Part shown: in pieces, positions 42,493 to 47,321 of the stretch | How positions within the stretch are numbered: position 1 is the first letter of the stretch | Layout: each line of letters starts with the position of its first letter | Assembly: GCA_001449105.1 (NCBI GenBank) | Contig: LNIY01000090.1 | Coordinates: 1-47,321, forward strand | DNA: 47,321 bases | Direction of reading: 5' to 3' | Source of the DNA: Caulobacter vibrioides | Lineage (GTDB): Bacteria > Pseudomonadota > Alphaproteobacteria > Caulobacterales > Caulobacteraceae | The notes under the pieces: model-generated | What the model was told of the DNA's origin: nothing | What the model saw: the letters and a program-made list of their open reading frames with translations, nothing else | The model's database searches: none | Position numbers and translations under genes: made by a program

Positions 42493-43190
42493 TGCTTAGG
42501 AGGGGTCCCTGCTTGCGGGGCTTGGGCGGCCTGGCCGGCGTTGACGCGGAAGCGCTTGCCGTCGCGGTTGAAGGCGGCCATTTCCGGGGTGACGTCGAAG
42601 CCGATCAGGACTTCGAAATTGCTGCCGCTCGTCGTGGCTTCGGCGCGCGGGATGGTGATGGTCTGCAGCTTCTCGGTGGCGTAGACGCGGTCGCCGCTGG
42701 CCGGGAAGGTGATCGGCAGGTCGAAATATTCCTTGGCCAGCACCGACTTGTTGCGGTCGGTCACGGCCACCCAGTAGCGGTAGGTCTTGCGGCTCTCGGT
42801 CGCTTCCGGGCCGCGGCCCAGGGAGAACAGCACCTCGACCTGCATCCGGATCGGGTCGTTGCTCTTGTAGGCGCAGCCCGAGGACACGCCCTGGATCTCG
42901 CCGGTGTAGCCGGTGGCCGCGGCGCTTTCCTTGCCGCCCTTGAACTCGACATAGCGGCTGGCGTCGTACAGCACCTTCACGAAGGGGCACGGGCCGGCGT
43001 TGCGCAGCTGGGCCAGCGGAGCCTTGGGCTGGTTCCACTCCTCGTCGCGCTTCTTCTTCTTGGCGCCGCCGTCGTCCTCCTGGCCGCCGCCCTGGCCGCC
43101 GCGGCCGCCCTGGGCGTAGGCGCTGGTGGCGGTGACGGCGATCGACAGGGCCATCAGGGCGCTGAAGGCGACGGAAAGCGTGCGGCGCAT
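42489..43190 (-). CDS. Secreted protein of unknown function coupled to argS
   Basis: This 233-residue protein is not recognised. It has a clear signal peptide ([20 protein letters not shown], then ATSAYA|Q), a low-complexity Gly/Gln/Asp/Lys stretch (about 27-50), and a compact domain with C68 and C105 ([12 protein letters not shown] and [10 protein letters not shown]) likely forming a disulphide. A proline/glutamine-rich tail ends it. The ATG at 43190 gives the signal peptide. The 4-base overlap with argS means coupled translation, although an envelope protein and ArgRS share no obvious task. Confidence 0.83.
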   Translation of the reverse strand: MRRTLSVAFSALMALSIAVTATSAYAQGGRGGQGGGQEDDGGAKKKKRDEEWNQPKAPLAQLRNAGPCPFVKVLYDASRYVEFKGGKESAAATGYTGEIQGVSSGCAYKSNDPIRMQVEVLFSLGRGPEATESRKTYRYWVAVTDRNKSVLAKEYFDLPITFPASGDRVYATEKLQTITIPRAEATTSGSNFEVLIGFDVTPEMAAFNRDGKRFRVNAGQAAQAPQAGTPPKQ

Positions 43191-43362
43191 GAAACGTCCG
43201 GTTCGAGAAGGATTGCCAGAAAGGGAAAGGCCCCAACCGGCGTCAATGCAGCCTGATAAAGGCATATGCGTGACCTCGCAACGGGCGCACGTTGCAGCTT
43301 CGTCGTCAAAACGCCATGCGCGAGCCCCTTCGCCTCGCCTTCGCCCCGTCTTAGCAATGTCT

Positions 43363-43397
43363 GGCGCGGGAGGTTCGGAACGCTTAGGTTCCGCGCC
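43363..43397 (+). promoter_or_regulatory. Inverted repeat abutting the ispH start codon
   Basis: GGCGCGGGA (43363-43371) and TTCCGCGCC (43389-43397) are near-perfect complements (8 of 9), the second ending at the base before the ATG. A hairpin here could gate access to the GGGAGG sequence, which lies within the leader at about 43368-43373. Confidence 0.35.
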
Positions 43398-44360
43398 ATG
43401 ACCACGCCCGCCCCGATCCGTCCCAAACTCCGCCTGTTCCTGGCCAGCCCGCGCGGCTTCTGCGCCGGGGTCGACCGGGCCATCCAGATCGTCGAGCGGG
43501 CCATCGAGAAGTTCGGCGCGCCGGTCTATGTGCGCCACGAGATCGTCCACAACCGCCACGTGGTCGACCGGCTCAAGGCGCTGGGCGCGATCTTCATCGA
43601 GGAGCTGAACGAGGCCCCCGACGACCGCCCGGTGGTGTTCTCGGCCCACGGCGTGCCCAAGTCGGTGCCGGCCGAGGCCAAGTCTCGCGAGATGATCTAT
43701 CTGGACGCCACCTGCCCGCTGGTCTCCAAGGTTCACGTCGAGGCCCAGAAGCACTTCGACAACGGCCGCGAGATCGTGCTGATCGGCCATGCCGGCCACC
43801 CCGAGGTGGTCGGCACCATGGGCCAGCTGCCCGAGGGCACCGTGGCCCTGATCGAGGACATCGACGACGCGCGGACCTGGCAGCCCAAGGACGCCTCGAA
43901 CGTGGCCTTCCTGACCCAGACCACCCTGTCGGTCGACGACACCGCCGACATCGTGGCCATGCTGAAGGAACGCTTCCCGGGCATCGCCGCGCCCCACAAG
44001 GAAGACATCTGCTACGCCACCACCAACCGCCAGGACGCGGTGAAGATGCTGGCCGAGGCGTCGGACCTCATCCTGGTGGTCGGCTCGCGCAACTCGTCCA
44101 ACTCGGTGCGCCTGAAGGAAGTGGGCCTGAAGGCCGGCGCCAAGGCGGCCTATCTGATCGACGACGCCTCAGGCCTGGACTGGAGCTGGTTCGAGGGCGT
44201 CGCGACCATCGGCCTGACCGCCGGCGCCTCGGCCCCTGAAGACCTGGTGCAGGGCGTCATCGACGCCATCAGCGGCCACTTCGACATCGAGATCGAGGAA
44301 CTGGTCGAGGCTCGTGAGACCGTGACCTTCAAGCTGCCGCGGCTGTTGACGACGGCTTGA
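43398..44360 (+). CDS. ispH: 4-hydroxy-3-methylbut-2-enyl diphosphate reductase
   Basis: The last step of the MEP isoprenoid pathway, giving IPP and DMAPP. The 320-residue protein has the three 4Fe-4S cysteines C22 (SPRGFCAGV), C106 ([11 protein letters not shown]) and C205 ([11 protein letters not shown]), plus [10 protein letters not shown] (131-140, with the acid-base E136) and SRNSSNS later. I chose [10 protein letters not shown] at 43398 as the family-like start. It is followed at once, on the other strand, by a toxin-antitoxin pair that separates it from thrB-rnhA. Confidence 0.97.
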   Translation: MTTPAPIRPKLRLFLASPRGFCAGVDRAIQIVERAIEKFGAPVYVRHEIVHNRHVVDRLKALGAIFIEELNEAPDDRPVVFSAHGVPKSVPAEAKSREMIYLDATCPLVSKVHVEAQKHFDNGREIVLIGHAGHPEVVGTMGQLPEGTVALIEDIDDARTWQPKDASNVAFLTQTTLSVDDTADIVAMLKERFPGIAAPHKEDICYATTNRQDAVKMLAEASDLILVVGSRNSSNSVRLKEVGLKAGAKAAYLIDDASGLDWSWFEGVATIGLTAGASAPEDLVQGVIDAISGHFDIEIEELVEARETVTFKLPRLLTTA

Positions 44361-44367
44361 TCGGGCA

Positions 44368-44760
44368 TCAGGGCGCGTCGACGACGCGGGGGCGCAGCCA
44401 TTCGGTGAGTTCGGGAATGCCGATCTCACCGGCGGCGACCGCGAACATCACCTTCGTCGCATCGTCAGGCTCGGCCGTAAGCCAAAGCCCGTTCTCTTCC
44501 AGGAACATGCCGAGCGCCATGAACGCCGCGCGCTTGTTACCGTCGATGAATGGGTGGTTCGAAGCGACCGCCACGGCATAGGTGGCGGCAAGCTCGATCA
44601 GATCTGAAAGACCCTCATAGACGCAACGATTTGTCGGACGCGCCAGAGCCGAATTCAGCAGCCCGGCGTCCCGCACTCCGCTTGCCCCGCCCGTTTCGGC
44701 AAGCACCAAGTCGTGCCAGCGGATCAGCAGCGCCTCGTCGATCCAGACCGGCTCGTTCAT
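44368..44760 (-). CDS. Doc-type (death-on-curing) toxin
   Basis: A 130-residue Fic-fold protein with the Doc variant of the active-site motif, HPFIDGNKR (69-77; Fic AMP-transferases have G in place of K). Doc toxins phosphorylate EF-Tu and stop translation. The start WIDEALLIRWHDLVLAETGG and the later AAFMALGMFLEENGLWL helix are family-like. I chose MNEPVW at 44760; the frame upstream belongs to the antitoxin shadow. The antitoxin gene ends 4 bases earlier. The stop lies 7 bases from ispH. It is convergent with ispH. Confidence 0.93.
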   Translation of the reverse strand: MNEPVWIDEALLIRWHDLVLAETGGASGVRDAGLLNSALARPTNRCVYEGLSDLIELAATYAVAVASNHPFIDGNKRAAFMALGMFLEENGLWLTAEPDDATKVMFAVAAGEIGIPELTEWLRPRVVDAP

Positions 44761-44764
44761 CAGA

Positions 44765-44986
44765 CTACTTCGCCAGCGCCTCGAAGGTCGAACGATAGCG
44801 TGCGAGGAAAGCGCGGCCACGCTCGAAGCGCTCATCCGTCGATCGCGCGGCTAGCGTGAGCGGTCCACCCGCTTGGCCATCGATAACCAGCGTGTCGCCA
44901 GCCTTGGCGCCGAGCAGGGCCAGCAGTTCCTCGGTCAGTTCGACCTTAACCGCCTCGCCTTGCTGCTCGATCTTGAGTTCGATCAT
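44765..44986 (-). CDS. AbrB-type antitoxin paired with the Doc toxin
   Basis: A 73-residue protein. An N-terminal swapped-hairpin (AbrB/SpoVT) DNA-binding region (about 1-48, VKVELTEELLALLGAKAGDTL) is followed by a C-terminal helix (FERGRAFLARYRSTFEALAK) like the toxin-binding tail of Phd-type antitoxins. An AAGGAG site precedes the ATG. The antitoxin comes first, and the two-gene operon is likely self-repressed by the AbrB-like domain. Confidence 0.9.
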   Translation of the reverse strand: MIELKIEQQGEAVKVELTEELLALLGAKAGDTLVIDGQAGGPLTLAARSTDERFERGRAFLARYRSTFEALAK

Positions 44987-45079
44987 GGAGCACTCCTTGC
45001 GACGAAAACCATAGCACGACCCTCCCGCCGCCGACAGGAGCCGCTTGACCGCCAGCGCGCGGCGCCGCATCCCGCCGCC

Positions 45080-46042
45080 ATGGCCGTCTACACCGACATC
45101 ACCGACCAAGAGCTCGAAGCCTTCCTGGGCGACTACGACCTGGGCGCCCCGGTGGCGTTCAAGGGCATCGCCGAGGGCGTGGAGAACTCCAACTTCCTGC
45201 TGGAGACGGAGAAGGGCCGCTACATCCTGACGGTCTACGAGCGCCGCGCGCGGCCCGAGGACCTGCCCTATTTCCTGAACCTGCTGGGCTGGCTGGCCGA
45301 TCGCGGCTATCCCTCGGCGCGGCCGATCGCCGACAAGGCGGGCAAGACCCTCAAGACCCTGCGCGGCAAGCCGGCCGCCATCGTCGAGTTCATGCCGGGC
45401 CTGTCAGTGCGCAAGCCCACCCCCGCCCACTGCCGCGAGGCCGGCGAGGGCCTGGCCTGGCTGCACCTGGCCGGCGAGGGCTACGAGGGCCGCCGCGCCA
45501 ACGACCTGGGCCAGCCGCACTGGGCCCCGCTGTTCTCCAAGCACCGCCAGGCCGCCGAGGACCTGAAGCCGGGCCTGGCCGCGACGATCGACAAGGACCT
45601 GGCCGAGATGGCCCTGGCCTGGCCGCGCAGCCTGCCCAGCGGCACGATCCACGCCGACTATTTCCCCGACAACGTCTTCTTCCGGACCGACGGCAAGTTC
45701 GCGGCGACCATCGACTTCTACTTCGCCTGCGACGACGCCTACGCCTACGACGTGGCCGTGACCCTGAACGCCTGGTGCTTCGAGGCCGACGGCAGCTTCA
45801 ACGTCACCGCGGCCCAAGCCCTGATCGCGGGCTACGAGCGTCGCCGGCCCTTGAGCCCGGCCGAGCGCGACGCCCTGCCGATGCTGGCGCGCGGCGCGGC
45901 CATGCGCTTCTTCCTGACCCGCCTGGCCGACTGGAACGCCACGCCCGCCGGCGCCCTGGTGCGTCCAAAGGATCCGCTGGAGTACGAGCGCAAGCTGGCC
46001 GTCCACCGCGAGGGCCTGTCGCTGTTCGGACGCGCCTCGTGA
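45080..46042 (+). CDS. thrB: Homoserine kinase, APH-fold type
   Basis: Phosphorylates homoserine on the threonine route. The 320-residue protein is the proteobacterial ThrB of the aminoglycoside-phosphotransferase fold: [11 protein letters not shown] (about 33-43), [14 protein letters not shown], the catalytic H191-x-D193-x4-N198 ([14 protein letters not shown]), and the metal-binding D212 (ATIDFYFAC). The start [16 protein letters not shown] is the family-like start. It overlaps rnhA by 4 bases (GTGA). In many alphaproteobacteria ispH, thrB and rnhA are adjacent; here a toxin-antitoxin pair intervenes. Confidence 0.97.
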   Translation: MAVYTDITDQELEAFLGDYDLGAPVAFKGIAEGVENSNFLLETEKGRYILTVYERRARPEDLPYFLNLLGWLADRGYPSARPIADKAGKTLKTLRGKPAAIVEFMPGLSVRKPTPAHCREAGEGLAWLHLAGEGYEGRRANDLGQPHWAPLFSKHRQAAEDLKPGLAATIDKDLAEMALAWPRSLPSGTIHADYFPDNVFFRTDGKFAATIDFYFACDDAYAYDVAVTLNAWCFEADGSFNVTAAQALIAGYERRRPLSPAERDALPMLARGAAMRFFLTRLADWNATPAGALVRPKDPLEYERKLAVHREGLSLFGRAS

Positions 46043-46485
46043 CCCCCAAGCTGATCATCTACACCGACGGCGCCTGCCGCGGTAATCCCGGCCCCGGCGG
46101 CTGGGGCGCGGTGCTGATGTACGGCGACAAGCGCAAGGAAATCTGCGGCGGCGAGCTGGCGACGACCAACAACCGCATGGAGCTGATGGGCGCGATCATG
46201 GCGCTCGAAGCCCTGAACCGCCCGACCAAGGCCGAGCTGCACACCGACAGCCAGTACGTGATGAAGGGCGTCACCCAGTGGATCCATGGCTGGAAGGCCA
46301 AGGGCTGGAAGACCGCCGACAAGAGCCCGGTCAAGAACGTCGACCTCTGGCAGCGCCTCGACGCGGCGCGCCTGCGCCACGAGGTCGACTGGCGCTGGGT
46401 CAAGGGCCACGCCGGCCACGAGCACAACGAACGCGCCGACGAACTGGCCCGCCGCGGCATGGAAGAGACGCTGAAGAAGCGCTGA
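46039..46485 (+). CDS. rnhA: Ribonuclease HI
   Basis: Cuts RNA in RNA:DNA hybrids. The 148-residue protein has the catalytic D10 ([14 protein letters not shown]), E48 (NNRMELMGA), D70 ([10 protein letters not shown]) and D134 ([10 protein letters not shown]), with H124 in [10 protein letters not shown]. The GTG start shares bases with the thrB stop, so it is translationally coupled. The basic handle [20 protein letters not shown] is present. Confidence 0.98.
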   Translation: MTPKLIIYTDGACRGNPGPGGWGAVLMYGDKRKEICGGELATTNNRMELMGAIMALEALNRPTKAELHTDSQYVMKGVTQWIHGWKAKGWKTADKSPVKNVDLWQRLDAARLRHEVDWRWVKGHAGHEHNERADELARRGMEETLKKR

Positions 46486-46526
46486 CGCGGATAGAACTCC
46501 ACGAGTTCGAGCAGATTTTCACCGGG

Positions 46527-46621
46527 CGTCCCCGCGAAGGCGGGGATCCAAGCCGAAGCAGCCAGCGGCCCACGGCCGCGCCTCCCATCGAAGTCAGCTT
46601 GGGTCCCCGCCTTCGCGGGGA
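46527..46621. repeat. Family E inverted repeat (GTCCCCGCGAAGGCGGGGA)
   Basis: Two arms, CGTCCCCGCGAAGGCGGGGA-TCCAAGC (46527-46553) and GCTTGGGTCCCCGCCTTCGC-GGGGA (46597-46621), are complementary and each also folds on itself. They lie between rnhA and the MAPEG gene. Confidence 0.88.
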
Positions 46622-46734
46622 GAGACGGACCTGTGGCGGCTAGAGCGTAATAGTTCGACCGCTTCCCTCAACGGCAGGCTTCGCCTGGCGCGCCTTCCCC
46701 GATAGCCTCCCCCGAAACACGACATGGGGAGGCA

Positions 46735-47157
46735 ATGACGATGAACACGATGATCGCGCCGGTGCTGGCGCTGGTGAGCTGGTCGCTGCTGGTGTGGGTG
46801 TGGATGTACGCCCATCGCCTGCCGGCCATGAGCAAGGCCGGGATCAAGCCGCAGGACGCGCGGTTTCCAGGGGCGCTGAACGTGCTGCCCGATGCGGCGC
46901 GGCAGGCGGCCGACAACTACAACCACCTGATGGAGCAGCCGACGATCTTCTACGCGGCGGCGCTGGCGATCGCCGTGGCGGGCCACGGGGATGCGACGGC
47001 GGTCGCCCTGGCCTGGGCCTATGTGGGCCTGCGGATCGTGCACAGCCTGGTCCAGGCCGGCGTCAACATCGTGATGGCGCGGTTTGCGGTGTTCTCGCTG
47101 AGCACGATCGTGCTTGGGGTGATGGTCGTTCGGGAGTGGGTCAAGCTGGCGGGTTGA
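46735..47157 (+). CDS. MAPEG family membrane protein
   Basis: A 140-residue four-helix membrane protein of the MAPEG (eicosanoid and glutathione metabolism-like) family. Helices lie at about 6-25, 68-84, 88-106 and 112-134. The family-like motif is ADNYNHLMEQPTIFYAAALAIAVAG and the later YVGLRIVHSLVQAGVNIVMARF. Bacterial members often lack a known substrate. The ATG at 46735 has a GGGGAGG site upstream. It ends 13 bases before a family C repeat. Confidence 0.93.
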   Translation: MTMNTMIAPVLALVSWSLLVWVWMYAHRLPAMSKAGIKPQDARFPGALNVLPDAARQAADNYNHLMEQPTIFYAAALAIAVAGHGDATAVALAWAYVGLRIVHSLVQAGVNIVMARFAVFSLSTIVLGVMVVREWVKLAG

Positions 47158-47169
47158 GGGCCATTATTG

Positions 47170-47230
47170 CTCCTCCCCCGTGAAACGGGGGAGGTGGCGC
47201 GCTGCGGATACGCAGCGTGACGGAGGGGGG
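47170..47230. repeat. Family C palindromic repeat
   Basis: The unit CTCCTCCCCCGTGAAACGGG-GGAGG, then GCGCTGCGGATACGCAGCG and TGACGGAGGGGG. It is nearly the same as 1033-1091. Confidence 0.88.
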
Positions 47231-47321
47231 GGGGGGCGGGAGGGCGCCCAGGCGCGGGGGACGGCGCGGGGCGGGCGGCCGGGCCGCCGCCGCGCGGGGG
47301 GGGGGGGGGGGGGGGGGGAGG
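47231..47321. other. Low-complexity contig end
   Basis: About 90 bases almost wholly of G and C with a long uninterrupted G run at the end. It does not look like ordinary coding or intergenic sequence of this genome and is probably a sequencing or assembly artefact. Nothing should be read from it. Confidence 0.75.

Noticed and set aside
47231..47321. Extreme G-run sequence at the end of the window
   Set aside because: It looks like homopolymer noise at a contig end; treated as an artefact, not as a G-quadruplex element.

Overview
This is a very GC-rich chromosomal segment of an alphaproteobacterium, almost certainly a Caulobacter or close relative. The main reasons are a full-length cell-cycle DNA methyltransferase CcrM (closely matching the Caulobacter protein as I remember it) under a CtrA-type box with GANTC sites in its leader, a split F0 ATP synthase operon with both b and b' subunits, two-gene glycine decarboxylase (gcvPA/gcvPB) behind a tandem glycine riboswitch, and the order mutY / dciA / dsbA-like / dsbA-like / smc. 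The species call is inference from protein content, not from a database search. No phage, transposase, CRISPR array, rRNA or tRNA was seen.

Layout. 1-3.6 kb: hemF, the electron transfer flavoprotein pair etfB-etfA, a small membrane-anchored protein and a run of very small basic proteins. 3.4-5.2 kb: a cold-shock cluster (csp, DUF6481, a tiny Ala/Lys/Glu-rich protein) and a second, degenerate cold-shock-domain protein. 5.2-12.5 kb: an SLC13-type permease with two RCK_C domains, a CHASE3 hybrid histidine kinase, a secreted protein translationally coupled to cca, a CoA-type Nudix hydrolase and a DUF1285 protein. 12.6-20.1 kb: accessory metabolism and regulation (two GNAT acetyltransferases, an MFS exporter, a TfoX-N protein, an SDR, a methyltransferase, a LysR regulator divergent from an Old Yellow Enzyme reductase, a RibD/DHFR-like reductase). 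20.1-26.9 kb: ccrM, then the glycine cleavage operon gcvT-gcvH-gcvPA-gcvPB with its riboswitch. 26.9-30.7 kb: two tandem PGPGW-type membrane proteins and the F0 operon atpI-B-E-F'-F. 31.0-37.8 kb: a second DUF6481 protein, a TSUP permease, smc, two thioredoxin-fold proteins and dciA. 37.8-47.2 kb: mutY, a GH28 pectin-type hydrolase, argS with a secreted partner, ispH, a Doc-type toxin-antitoxin pair, thrB-rnhA and a MAPEG protein.

Intergenic spaces are crowded with at least five families of short palindromic repeats, often as inverted pairs, one of them inside the gcv operon and another supplying the stop codon of a gene. Most of the window is core metabolism and genome maintenance. The parts most worth following up are the cold-shock/DUF6481 cluster with its dispersed paralogue, the cold-shock-domain protein that has lost its RNP2 residues, a near-perfect stem-loop directly after atpE, the toxin-antitoxin pair wedged between ispH and thrB, and the repeat-bounded GH28 gene. 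I did not find a clear, wholly new multi-gene system. The last ~95 bases are homopolymer-rich and look like unreliable contig-end sequence.
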